Origin: Parasulfuritortus sp049322515
GTDB lineage: Bacteria > Pseudomonadota > Gammaproteobacteria > Burkholderiales > Thiobacillaceae
Direction: 5' to 3'
Length of the DNA stretch: 64,000 nucleotides
NCBI GenBank assembly: GCA_049322515.1
Contig: JBMOQW010000019.1
Location: forward strand, 62,001-126,000
In this document: in pieces, positions 7,922 to 16,655 of the stretch
How positions within the stretch are numbered: position 1 is the first letter of the stretch
How the letters are laid out: each line of letters opens with the position of its first letter
Notes under the pieces: model-generated
Databases searched by the model: none
What the model saw: the letters and a program-made list of their open reading frames with translations, nothing else
Told to the model about the DNA's origin: nothing
Position numbers and translations under genes: made by a program

Positions 7922-10900
7922 TTACTCATATTCCGCGACACGACAGAGCAGATTGACCAGCGCCATCTGCTCCACCGTATGACACTTCACCGCCAGCAAG
8001 TCCGGGCTGGCCACCACGATGGCGAGACACTTGGCGCGGGAGATGGCGACGTTGAGGCGGTTCTTCGAGAACAGGAATCCGATGTCGCGCGGCAGATAGT
8101 CTTCGCTGGAGGTGGCCATGGAGACGATGACCACTGGGGCTTCCTGGCCCTGGAACTTGTCCACCGTGCCGACCCGGGCGCCCTCGGGCAGCATCTGCCG
8201 AAGCAAGTTCACTTGCAGGTTGTAAGGGGCAACGACCAGGATGTCCTGGCTGGACAGGCGGTGCTTCTGGCCTTTGCGGTCGATGTGGTGATGCTTGAGC
8301 AAGTCGTCGTACAGGACACGGATGCGCTGCGCTTCTTCTTCGCTGCGCTGGCTATTGCCGCTGTGCACTATGGGCAGGAAACGGATGCCACTGGCTTGCA
8401 GCGCGGGGTCGGGGTGTTTGCCGAGCACCAGTGTCTGGCGAACGTTGTCGGGTTCGGGATGCAGGCGGCTGTCGTAGACGGCGTCGGAAATGAACTGGCA
8501 GACCGCCGGAGCCATGCGCCAACTGGTGGGCAGGAAGATACCCGCTTCCGGCGTCACGGTGGCGCGGCCGTCGAGCAGATATTCCAGGCCGGACAAGCCT
8601 GAGTCGCCGGGATGGACGCCCTGGGTGGGTTGCCCGAGTTGCATGGGGTCGCCCAGCAAGACCAGGTTGCGCGCGCAAGTGCCCAGGGCGACCAGATTGG
8701 CGAGCGCGACCTGGCCGGCTTCGTCGACGAAGAGATAGTCGAAGCTTTGGTCGAAATCAGACTTGCTGAACAGCCAGGCGGTGCCGGCCACCAGTTGATC
8801 GCCGCCGTTAATCTCGTCGGCCGTGGTGGCATTGCGAATGACGCGTCCCGCGTAGAAGCTTTCCGGATTGCGCGCCGAGGCTTTCTTGACGCCCTGGAAG
8901 GCAATGCCCTGCTTTTCTGCCACGTCTTCGACGGCAGCCAACAGGTTATGGATGGCCTTGTGACTGTTGGAGGCAATCGCCACCCGTTTGCCGCGCTTCA
9001 ACATGTCGACGATGACGTGAGAACCGGTGTAGGTCTTGCCGGCACCGGGCGGCCCCTGGATGAACAGATCGCTGTGATCGAGGGCGGCGACGGCGGCGAT
9101 GGTTTCGGCCAGCAACCGGGCGTCATCCCGGATGATCGGACGACCCGGCTTGCGACCCTTCAGCCGGGGCAACTCGCGTCGCAGTACGGCCTCGATGGCG
9201 GGATAGCGCGCGTCACCTTCGATCAGGCTGTCGGCAAAACGGCGCAAGGCGGCTTGTTGATCTTCGGTGCTGTAGGGTTGGCCGGGGCCGAGGGCCAGGC
9301 GCTCCGGTTGCGGACGTTTGGCCACCACGCGCAGGATGGCGCGGCGGTTTACTTCGTCCAACGTGACCTCGTTGAGCGGTTCGCCGGTGAGGGCGTTGGT
9401 GACCGAATCACCACGCTTGAGCTTGGACTCCTGCTCGGGATAGCGGTAGGTGTAGATGACAGAACGCTTGTCCGGCTGCGGGGGATGCTCGGGGTCGAGC
9501 GTCAATCCGGCCAGGCACTCGATGTCTTCAAGTAGTTCCTCCTCGGACTGCTCCATGCGGGCGAATAGGGCCCACCATTGGGGCTTGGCCTCGCGCCGGT
9601 AGAAGTCCAGCAACTGGTAGGCCAGTTCGCGCACACGCGCCTCGGGCGGCCATTGCTCACGGTCCTCCGGATAACTCCCCAGCAGGGCTTTCCGGTATTC
9701 GGCCAGTTCGTGCTCCCAGGGCTTGCGGGTATCGGTGCTGTCGTCGGATGTGGCCGGCACCCACCAGGCCAGGTGGGCCGGGCGCAAGCTCAGTAGCCAG
9801 TCGCGCAGTTGCCAGGTGGAGCGGCAATCGTCTTCGTTGTAGGCGCGGATGTCGTCCAGCAATTGGCGGTCGCCGGTTTCCCGCCAGCGTTCGTACCAGA
9901 CGATGGAGGCACCGGCGCTCTTGACCTCGCCGGCCCGTTTGTCGGCATAGAAGGTTTCCAGATTCTTGATGGAATAGCGCGGCTCGGATACGCGAAGCCC
10001 CTCGCGCACCACCTTGTACAGGTCGACCAGCTTGCCGGTGCGCAACAGGTGGTCCACCTCGGCTTCTCGTGTGCCATGCAGCGACATCAGACGTTTGAGT
10101 GCGGTTTCTTCGTAAGCGGCGTAGTGGTAGATGTGGGCCTGTGGGTGGCGCTTGAGCCGGGCCATCGCGAAGTCGATGAAGGCCTCGAAGGCCTGGCGTT
10201 CCTCGCTGCGGCTGTGCGCCCAGAAATCATGGAACTCGAACTTGCCACGTTCCAGCACGCCCACGCCAAACAGGTATTCCAGCCCGCCCGCCTCGTAAGG
10301 GTCCCCTTCCATGTCAAAGAAGAGATCGCCGGGGTCGGGCTGGGGTAGTCGGGCGAAGCCGCGTTGTGGTGCCTCGGGCAGGCGTTCGTAGCGGTCACTT
10401 CCGGTTTCGCGCTTGAAAAGTTGCAGCCGGGCTTGCTGGCGCAAACGATCGAGCGTGTCCGAATGCATGCGCGGTACGGTAGCCGACTCGGGTAACTTAG
10501 CCAGGGAAGCAAGGGTGGTGATGCCGGCCTCTTGCAGTCGATCGATTTGCACCCGGCTGATGTTGGCCACCTGGCTGAGGTGATCGTCCGCCAGGCGGCG
10601 GGATTCGCAGGCCTCGCGCCAGGGGCACAGGCCGCAGGCCGGCACTGGATCGGGATAGGTTTCCTGTGGCGATTGCTCGACGAAATCGAGATAGCGGGTG
10701 CGCAGGGTCTTGAAGTAGGCGAGGTAATCGGCGCTACGGAAGGCGCGTTCGCCACCGTCGCCGAAATGGAGGTGTACCCGTTCCGGAAACCGCCCCTGTA
10801 TGTCCGCCAACAGATCGGCGTAGAAACTGAGCTGGATGAGGAATTTTGCCTTGGGCGCGCGGGCCAGCTTGGTGTCGGCGACTTCGTAATGCCAGGGGCC

Positions 10901-11281
10901 GAGGGCGGAGTCACCCGGCACGCGGATCAGAAAGTCGGCATGGCCGGCGAACACATCCCCGTGCAATGCGGCCTGGTAGATGACTTCGTCGCCCCGTTGC
11001 ATGGCGGCCTGGGTTTCGGCGACGGCCCGGTCGAGTTCTCTGGGGCCGGACTGGATTTCGGTGACTTGGCGGCCGGAGGCCTTCAGCGTAGCCAGATAAC
11101 GCGCTTCATGGGCGAAACCATGCGCCTGAACCAGGGCGGCTTCTTCGCTGTCGCCTGCCCTCTTGGGTGCGTGCGCGGGATCAAGGAGGGCCTGTAGATC
11201 GAGCGAAGTGCGATGCGGGCAATCGAGGAAGTTGGCGAGATCGCTTGCTGAATGGAGCAGCGTGCCGGCCAGGATTCTCAT
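7922..11281 (-). CDS. TM0106-family RecB-like nuclease fused to SF1 helicase
   Basis: This is a 1119-residue fusion. The N-terminal RecB/Cas4-like nuclease has a GHADFLIR motif near 113, then YEVADTK with Asp136/Lys138, and cysteines at 21, 216, 219 and 225 placed like a [4Fe-4S] cluster. A middle RNase H/exonuclease-like segment has DMEGDP at about 323 and YNEDDC near 481. The C-terminal Dna2/UPF1-type helicase has Walker A GPPGAGKT at 743-750, a VDEAGQ box, DKFQGQE and NVAISRAK. It probably processes DNA ends or structured nucleic acid. The start lies 19 bp after the FtsZ-like gene. Confidence 0.9.
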   Translation of the reverse strand: MRILAGTLLHSASDLANFLDCPHRTSLDLQALLDPAHAPKRAGDSEEAALVQAHGFAHEARYLATLKASGRQVTEIQSGPRELDRAVAETQAAMQRGDEVIYQAALHGDVFAGHADFLIRVPGDSALGPWHYEVADTKLARAPKAKFLIQLSFYADLLADIQGRFPERVHLHFGDGGERAFRSADYLAYFKTLRTRYLDFVEQSPQETYPDPVPACGLCPWREACESRRLADDHLSQVANISRVQIDRLQEAGITTLASLAKLPESATVPRMHSDTLDRLRQQARLQLFKRETGSDRYERLPEAPQRGFARLPQPDPGDLFFDMEGDPYEAGGLEYLFGVGVLERGKFEFHDFWAHSRSEERQAFEAFIDFAMARLKRHPQAHIYHYAAYEETALKRLMSLHGTREAEVDHLLRTGKLVDLYKVVREGLRVSEPRYSIKNLETFYADKRAGEVKSAGASIVWYERWRETGDRQLLDDIRAYNEDDCRSTWQLRDWLLSLRPAHLAWWVPATSDDSTDTRKPWEHELAEYRKALLGSYPEDREQWPPEARVRELAYQLLDFYRREAKPQWWALFARMEQSEEELLEDIECLAGLTLDPEHPPQPDKRSVIYTYRYPEQESKLKRGDSVTNALTGEPLNEVTLDEVNRRAILRVVAKRPQPERLALGPGQPYSTEDQQAALRRFADSLIEGDARYPAIEAVLRRELPRLKGRKPGRPIIRDDARLLAETIAAVAALDHSDLFIQGPPGAGKTYTGSHVIVDMLKRGKRVAIASNSHKAIHNLLAAVEDVAEKQGIAFQGVKKASARNPESFYAGRVIRNATTADEINGGDQLVAGTAWLFSKSDFDQSFDYLFVDEAGQVALANLVALGTCARNLVLLGDPMQLGQPTQGVHPGDSGLSGLEYLLDGRATVTPEAGIFLPTSWRMAPAVCQFISDAVYDSRLHPEPDNVRQTLVLGKHPDPALQASGIRFLPIVHSGNSQRSEEEAQRIRVLYDDLLKHHHIDRKGQKHRLSSQDILVVAPYNLQVNLLRQMLPEGARVGTVDKFQGQEAPVVIVSMATSSEDYLPRDIGFLFSKNRLNVAISRAKCLAIVVASPDLLAVKCHTVEQMALVNLLCRVAEYE

Positions 11282-11300
11282 GATCTTGGGAAGTAAACGA

Positions 11301-11822
11301 TTAACCTAGACCCTGACGTTCTTCTCCAATTCCTAACATAACGGCGCCCTCGATCCGCTTTAAAGCGTTTTGATCCGTATCGATGAACGCATACTCCACC
11401 CCATGAATACCCTTTTTCATCATGTAGCTGACGGCGCTGAGACCACAACCCCCTACACCCAGAACCAGAATCTTGAGATGCCCATGTTTCCCGTCAGCTG
11501 GAGGATTCGTGTCTGACTCGACATTTTGAGAACTGACATTGGCCAGTCTGGGTACGAACGTGACTTTCCCACCCCGGTTGGTGAAATACACACATGCGTT
11601 AGGCGTGTTTCGCAAGAGTTCAAGCGACTTGGTGACCCCAAGGGCATCAAGATTGAAAACTTCATCACCGCAGCTATTACAGGTGCGGTGAGCATCCTCA
11701 AGATTGGTTTTCTCGAGTTGCTCCCACCGCATGCCCTTGGGACAGAAGGGTTGTTTGAGAGTGCTGCCGTCAGGTGCATGGAGCGTTTTGGTGGATTCGT
11801 CGTAGATAAGCTGGTTTGTCAT
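11301..11822 (-). CDS. Cys-rich domain fused to a truncated FtsZ/tubulin-like N-terminus
   Basis: This encodes 173 residues. The first ~100 carry Cys27, then RTCNSCGDEV with Cys48 and Cys51, suggesting a small metal-binding domain. Residues 115-173 match the start of the FtsZ GTPase fold: KILVLGVGGCGLSAVSYMM, GVEYAFIDTDQNAL, and IGEERQGLG. The protein stops where FtsZ would continue into the tubulin signature loop, so the nucleotide pocket is incomplete. It is either a degraded FtsZ-like gene or a small protein that kept only the first Rossmann half. Gaps to both neighbours are short (8 and 19 bp). Confidence 0.7.
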   Translation of the reverse strand: MTNQLIYDESTKTLHAPDGSTLKQPFCPKGMRWEQLEKTNLEDAHRTCNSCGDEVFNLDALGVTKSLELLRNTPNACVYFTNRGGKVTFVPRLANVSSQNVESDTNPPADGKHGHLKILVLGVGGCGLSAVSYMMKKGIHGVEYAFIDTDQNALKRIEGAVMLGIGEERQGLG

Positions 11823-11830
11823 GGCGGATT

Positions 11831-12772
11831 CTATTTCCGGTTTGGATTGGAAGAGGCGGCCATTACCAAGTGGGCCTCCTTCGCTAACCTATTGCCGTGG
11901 GTCTTTCCGGACAGCTTTTGAATGAGCGCCAGGGCATCGCGATAGTCTGCATTTCGGTCCGTCAGTTTTGCGACTGCCAGATTGAACAGCAGACTGTTGG
12001 CGGCATGGGTCTTGGTGTCGGCATCCGGGTCGGAAACGGCCGCCTTGGCTTCAGTGAGGCTTTCTGCAAAGGAATCGCGATTGATCTTCCAAGTCTGCGC
12101 TTGATCCAGGGTCAGCCAATTGCCCTCGTCTCGCAAGGCGAGCTTGATGAACGGTGCGCCTGCATGTCCGGTGAATTCATTACCTTCCAGAGTGGCATCG
12201 ACGTCCAGGAACAGGCCCTTCTGGAAGCCGGGTCCGATGGTCACGATGTTGGCGGCAACAGTTGGCCAAACGCCGATGGTGCCTAGTTTGCGCAATTCGC
12301 CATCGACCCGCTTGAAAACGTGGTCGACATCACAGCGGAAGGCATTGCCGCCCCCGCATTCGGATCGGACGAAAAGATACTGGCCCTTCCAGCCGATCGT
12401 CTTGTTGAGATGTCCGGGCAGGTCGGACGGGGACGCCAACCCCGCCACGACCGATTCCAGGTGGTAGGACTGCCGGCCTTCCTTCACCTCGATCCGCAAT
12501 GGATGGTAGCCCGGTTCAACTTCGGTCACGGTCGCATGGATGCGGGTTTTGCCGGCCGGAATACGGAAGGTCTGAGGGCGCGGGGATTCGGTGGGCCCCA
12601 CCGGCGCGGCGATCACCACCGGCGTGGCGGGCTCGACCTGAGTCGTCGCAGGTTCGACGGGGGGCGCTTGTGCGGGCCGTGGGGTCTGGTCACAGCCCGA
12701 CAGCGCCAAGAGTAGCCACAACGCCCAGCCGAACCCCCGCCTGGCTGGCGTGAAACAGGAGTCTCTCTTCAT
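11831..12772 (-). CDS. Uncharacterised lipoprotein
   Basis: This encodes 313 residues with a lipoprotein signal: basic N-terminus, hydrophobic WALWLLLAL, and lipobox LSGC with Cys27 as the lipidation site. A proline-rich linker (about residues 30-65) leads to a globular domain with ECGGGNAFRCDVDH, whose two cysteines could form a disulfide in the periplasm. No catalytic motif is recognised. Its start overlaps the ADP-ribosylglycohydrolase stop by 4 nt (ATGA), so the two are translated together. Function unknown. Confidence 0.8.
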   Translation of the reverse strand: MKRDSCFTPARRGFGWALWLLLALSGCDQTPRPAQAPPVEPATTQVEPATPVVIAAPVGPTESPRPQTFRIPAGKTRIHATVTEVEPGYHPLRIEVKEGRQSYHLESVVAGLASPSDLPGHLNKTIGWKGQYLFVRSECGGGNAFRCDVDHVFKRVDGELRKLGTIGVWPTVAANIVTIGPGFQKGLFLDVDATLEGNEFTGHAGAPFIKLALRDEGNWLTLDQAQTWKINRDSFAESLTEAKAAVSDPDADTKTHAANSLLFNLAVAKLTDRNADYRDALALIQKLSGKTHGNRLAKEAHLVMAASSNPNRK

Positions 12773-13560
12773 GCGGGCTTCCCTTGCACGCGATCGTAAA
12801 GGGCTTCGATCACCGGGCGCATTTCCATCGGCACATAGGCCCAGGCCCGGGCGCCCAACTCTGCCGGGATGCCATACAAAGCCTCGGCCACGGGGCCGGC
12901 GATGGCCGCCAGGGTGTCCGCATCACCGCCCAGCGAAACCGCATTGCGCAGGGCGTCTTCAAAGTCCTGGGCCTCGAGGGCACAGGTCAGCGCCTGCGGG
13001 ACCGTGCGCTGGCAGGATTCGTTGAACGTGTAGGTCGGACGAATTTCGTCGACGCTGGCGCTCAGGTCATAGGCATAGGTGTCGGCGATGACTGAACGAA
13101 TCTCCCTTGGCGTGGCGCCGTTGCGAGCCATGTAGATGGCGTGGGTGGTGGCGCGGGCCCCCTTCATGCCTTCCGGATGATTGTGGGTGATGGCGGTGAC
13201 CAGGTCGGCCATGGCCAGGGCCTCATCCAATGATCGGGCCAGGAATCCGGCCGGGCTGACCCGCATGGCGCTGCCGTTGCCATAGCTGTTGTAGGGCTCC
13301 ATGACAACCGGGTTGGACACCCACCAGCTGAATTTACCGCCATAGCCGCCGACATGCTGGCTGAGTGGCACACGCCTGGCCCAGTCCCGCAAAGCCTCGG
13401 CCGGATCCCGCTGGTTGAGCAGGGCGTCGGCCACCGCCACGGTCAACACGCTGTCGTCCGTGATGCCGTTTTTCTCTGAAAACAGCGGGAAGTCCTTCCG
13501 TTTGATGCGTTTGAATTCCCAGCGTGATCCGACGATGTCGCCGATGATGGCTCCGTACAT
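12769..13560 (-). CDS. ADP-ribosylglycohydrolase family protein
   Basis: This encodes 263 residues from the ATG at 13558-13560 (MYGAIIGDIVGSRWEF), the normal family start; the frame is open 16 codons further upstream but that part is unlike the family. Metal-binding motifs are ITDDS at 33-37 and SLGGDADT with Asp213/Asp215. Family enzymes remove ADP-ribose from proteins, nucleic acids or small metabolites using a binuclear Mg centre. The gene overlaps the lipoprotein gene by 4 nt. The substrate cannot be told; reversing an ADP-ribosylating effector is one possibility. Confidence 0.9.
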   Translation of the reverse strand: MYGAIIGDIVGSRWEFKRIKRKDFPLFSEKNGITDDSVLTVAVADALLNQRDPAEALRDWARRVPLSQHVGGYGGKFSWWVSNPVVMEPYNSYGNGSAMRVSPAGFLARSLDEALAMADLVTAITHNHPEGMKGARATTHAIYMARNGATPREIRSVIADTYAYDLSASVDEIRPTYTFNESCQRTVPQALTCALEAQDFEDALRNAVSLGGDADTLAAIAGPVAEALYGIPAELGARAWAYVPMEMRPVIEALYDRVQGKPA

Positions 13561-13625
13561 GCCCGCTCCCGGTCCGGATGTTGTTCGAGGTGTCCTGCGC
13601 CTGTGCATTCAATCATGGAACATGT

Positions 13626-13964
13626 TCAGCGACACGCCATGGGGTGAATATCCTGCATTCTTAACTGAAGACAAGCCCACTCCTTGGCTTGCTGTTGTTC
13701 ATACAGGGCCGGGTTGGCGTCATGCGGATCGACCCCGGTGAATGGATTCACCTTCCCGAAATGGTCGCGCGCGTACTGGCTGCCCCGCTTGTCGTAGTAG
13801 AAGCCGTACGGTGCCGGCTGACGCGAAATGCCATCGTGATGGGTGTCATAAGGCACAACGGCGCCCTTGCATTCGCCCATGATCACCGGACCGATGCAGC
13901 CGGCGTGACTGTACAGGCTGATCATGCCCAACAGGGTCATGAGGCCCGCAGCTTTGATTGTCAT
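13626..13964 (-). CDS. Small exported protein of unknown function
   Basis: This encodes 112 residues. The N-terminus MTIKAAGLMTLLGMISLYSHAGC resembles a signal peptide with a cleavage site near AHA-GC or a lipoprotein-like cysteine. The mature part is short and polar with a cysteine near each end (IMGECKG, EWACLQL) and a DHFGKVNPFTGVDP motif often seen in small envelope proteins. It lies 65 bp upstream of the ADP-ribosylglycohydrolase gene in the same orientation. Family unknown. Confidence 0.65.
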   Translation of the reverse strand: MTIKAAGLMTLLGMISLYSHAGCIGPVIMGECKGAVVPYDTHHDGISRQPAPYGFYYDKRGSQYARDHFGKVNPFTGVDPHDANPALYEQQQAKEWACLQLRMQDIHPMACR

Positions 13965-14387
13965 GACTTCCTCCCCTTGAAAATCTGAGACAGGGACCAG
14001 CTTAGCGCTGGCACTGGCTCATGGCATGAGCCAGTGGTGCGATCACAATGCATGTGGGCGTGGTCCGTATCTTCGCGCCTCCCATCCCTGAGCTCTTGCT
14101 TGAGCAACCAGAACGCAGAAACGGTCCACCAGCCCTCCAATGAAGCTCAGATTCGCTCTTTTTTCGGGAAACGGCAGGCAGCTATTTCCGGGTAACGATG
14201 ATCTGTTTACGACAATATTTTCTGCGATTGGCCTACGGATTGAGTGTTGACCAAGCTAGTTTTCGACTTTGCTGAAGACCCGCCCAATATTTAAGCACCT
14301 CGAAGCCGCGCCGCTACGTTCCCTCTGTTTTCGACTTTGATTGGTGAGAACACAAATCCGCTTGCACGACTCCCATCGCCACCGGGA
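13965..14387. other. Intergenic region without a recognisable gene
   Basis: This 423-bp gap separates the secreted-protein gene from the end of the TelA module. I see no convincing reading frame or RNA gene. It contains the 25-bp palindrome at 14012-14036 and two copies of GTTTTCGACTTT (near 14259 and 14329). Base composition is lower in GC than the flanking genes. Confidence 0.6.
14012..14036. repeat. Perfect 12-bp inverted repeat with one central base
   Basis: Arms CACTGGCTCATG and CATGAGCCAGTG flank a single G. The spacer is too short for a stable hairpin loop, so a protein-binding palindrome is more likely than a terminator. It lies 48 bp upstream of the 13626-13964 gene start, where an operator would fit. 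No T-run follows. Confidence 0.6.
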
Positions 14388-15032
14388 TCAAGCGTCCAGG
14401 CGAAAAAAGTCGTAGGGCTTGAATTTCTGCACCAGGAAACGTCCGTTCTCGGTCAGGGCGCTGGCATCGTCCCGCAGGCAATCGGCCAATATCGTGTTCA
14501 TGCTCTGTTCCAACAGGGCGAGTTGCTCGGTCAGCAGGGACTGGGCGGTCTGGCCATCTTTCAGGACATGTCGGTGGGCAAAGGTGGGGGGTAGGCGCAG
14601 GTAGTTTTCCAGGGTCTGCGGCAAGTAGTCACGAACGGTTTTTTCCACGCTGTGGGCCTGTTCAGAGAATAGCGGACTGGCCGCCAGCCGGGGCAAGAGG
14701 TCGGCCAGGATCTCGCGCAGGTTATCCAGATGCCGGACAGCGGCCTCGGGCAGTCGCTTGCGGACCCCCGCGATCAAGCGGTCCAGTTCGGCAATCAAGA
14801 CATCGGCCTGTGCCTCGCGCGCAATCTCCAGATGCGCTTCGCGCGGCCCCAGTTGCCAAGCCAACAGCCAGCCCAGTAGATAAAGTCCGGCCACGATAAA
14901 GGGCCAGCCCGGGCCGATCAGGCCGAGGAAGAACAAGACGAGTCCGGCCAGGCCGAGCACTGCTCCCAGAATGTTGGGATAGCCGTAGAGAAACAGCCAC
15001 ACTCGGGTCGAGAACGGCAACGTGGCGATCAT
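14388..15032 (-). CDS. XpaC-like membrane protein of the TelA module
   Basis: This encodes 214 residues with two N-terminal membrane segments (ILGAVLGLAGLVLFFLGLIG and FIVAGLYLLGWLLAW, residues ~21-60), then a cytoplasmic helical region ending FLVQKFKPYDFFRLDA. XpaC-type proteins typically sit beside TelA in toxic-anion-resistance loci; this gene's orientation, overlap (4 nt) with the VWA gene and topology fit that role, though the match to XpaC is by architecture and context. It is the last gene of a four-gene minus-strand operon. Confidence 0.65.
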   Translation of the reverse strand: MIATLPFSTRVWLFLYGYPNILGAVLGLAGLVLFFLGLIGPGWPFIVAGLYLLGWLLAWQLGPREAHLEIAREAQADVLIAELDRLIAGVRKRLPEAAVRHLDNLREILADLLPRLAASPLFSEQAHSVEKTVRDYLPQTLENYLRLPPTFAHRHVLKDGQTAQSLLTEQLALLEQSMNTILADCLRDDASALTENGRFLVQKFKPYDFFRLDA

Positions 15033-16621
15033 TGGTAGCCGCGTATGCCCTTGAAGATGCCGGCCAGGCTGACCTTGCGACTGTCGAACATGCGGCCTCC
15101 GGTCAACTCGGCAAGGGCCTTCAATTCCTCGGCATTGCCGTCGCCGAACAGCACCGTGAACACCTTGACCTGGCGAGTCGCCGGGGCCAGTCCGGCATGG
15201 AACGCGCGGAACGACGCCAGATTCATGCCCTCGTTGCTCTGGCCGTCGGTCATGGCCACGATGGTGTAGTAGCGTTGTGGATCGGCCTTCAATGCGACTT
15301 CGGCCTGGCGGTAGGCTTCCGCCACGGCTTCGTAGAGCGCGGTGCCACCGCGGGTGTGCAACTGCGAACTGAACTGGCGCACCTGGTTCAGGGCCTGCTC
15401 GTTTTCCGCCCGGGTGTTGCCCATGTTGGCCGTCAGCAACAGGTCTCGCTCGACGCCGCTCGAGAAGGGAATCAGGGTGATGCGCTCTCGGTTCTGGAAG
15501 CGGGCAAACCGGCCAGTCAGGCTGTCGTCGGCACCGGACAGACTGTTGAGGGCGGTGCGCAGCCCGTCCAGACGGTCACCTTCCATCGAGCCGGACACGT
15601 CGAGCACGAAGAAAGCATGCGCAGGTCGACGCTGGTCGTTCAGGTAGGAAAACAGCAGTTTGTTGACCACGTCGATGCTGCCCGGGAAAGGCAACTCGGA
15701 CAGCAAAGCCTCCGGAAACAGGGTGCGATCAGCCGCCACCGCCGGATTGACCGGACGTCGCCGGGTTTCCCGCATCAGCCATTGCTGCGCAGCTTCGCCC
15801 TTGAGCCACTGCACGACCTTGTCGTAGGCCGCGCGCTTGCCGTCGTTGAGCAGCAGCAAGGGGTAATCGGCGGTGACGATGCCGTCGCGCGGGTAGATCA
15901 GGCGCAGCTTGTCCTTGAGCGGCCCGGCATTGAGGCCGAGCAGCACGGATTCATAGTTGATCATGCCATCCAGCCGATCGGCCTCGGCGACATAGCGCTC
16001 CGCCAGCCAGCCTGAGCTGCCGGCGGTCAGGCGCAGCCCCTTGAACAGGCCGGTGAGATCCAGGCGCGCCACATCCGGCTCGGTCAGCGCGTCGGCCTTG
16101 CCGCTGAACGAAGCCGCCACCCCCATGAGGGCGGAGAAGCCACTGTTGCTGGAGGTCGGGTTGGTCATCGCGTAATTCAGCTTGCCGGCGGCGGCGGCCT
16201 GGGCGATCTCCTTCCAGGCGAGATCGGGCTGCTTGTCCCAGCCCAGCGACTTGAAGCGACTTTCCTTGACCCCCAGCACCACCGGCGAGAGCATGATCTT
16301 TTCCGATGCACGCACCTTGTCGCGGGTGCCCGGATCGAGCATCAGGTACTTGGCATGCGAGAACCAGGCGGCATCGAAGCCCTCCCCGGCTTGCAAGCGC
16401 TCGACCCCATCCAGGGTGCCAGAATATTCGAACTGAAGCCGGATACCGGTCTCCGCCTCCAGTTTCGGCAACAAGGGCTCGACATCCTGCAATTCGGAGC
16501 CGGCCAGCACGGTCAGCACGCGTTCCGGTGGCAACGCCGCCGGCGTGTTCGATTCGCCGCATGCCGCCAGCAGGACGCTGGCCAAGGTCATCAGGATCAC
16601 TGTGTTCAGCCACGTGCGCAT
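15029..16621 (-). CDS. Lipoprotein with solute-binding fold fused to a VWA domain
   Basis: This encodes 530 residues from ATG at 16619-16621 (MRTWLNTVILMTLASVLLAAC); the frame extends upstream but only this start gives a signal peptide with lipobox Cys21. Residues ~35-300 look like a type II periplasmic binding protein (VLTVLAGSELQDVEPLLPKL, MTNPTSSNSGFSALMG). Residues ~335-530 are a von Willebrand A domain with MIDAS DVSGSM at 341-346 and TDGQSN. It is probably an outer-membrane or periplasmic metal-dependent adhesion/sensing protein. It lies between telA and the XpaC-like gene. Confidence 0.85.
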   Translation of the reverse strand: MRTWLNTVILMTLASVLLAACGESNTPAALPPERVLTVLAGSELQDVEPLLPKLEAETGIRLQFEYSGTLDGVERLQAGEGFDAAWFSHAKYLMLDPGTRDKVRASEKIMLSPVVLGVKESRFKSLGWDKQPDLAWKEIAQAAAAGKLNYAMTNPTSSNSGFSALMGVAASFSGKADALTEPDVARLDLTGLFKGLRLTAGSSGWLAERYVAEADRLDGMINYESVLLGLNAGPLKDKLRLIYPRDGIVTADYPLLLLNDGKRAAYDKVVQWLKGEAAQQWLMRETRRRPVNPAVAADRTLFPEALLSELPFPGSIDVVNKLLFSYLNDQRRPAHAFFVLDVSGSMEGDRLDGLRTALNSLSGADDSLTGRFARFQNRERITLIPFSSGVERDLLLTANMGNTRAENEQALNQVRQFSSQLHTRGGTALYEAVAEAYRQAEVALKADPQRYYTIVAMTDGQSNEGMNLASFRAFHAGLAPATRQVKVFTVLFGDGNAEELKALAELTGGRMFDSRKVSLAGIFKGIRGYQ

Positions 16622-16655
16622 GGATGCCTCGCTCAAGCAGTGGGCAAATGGCGGC

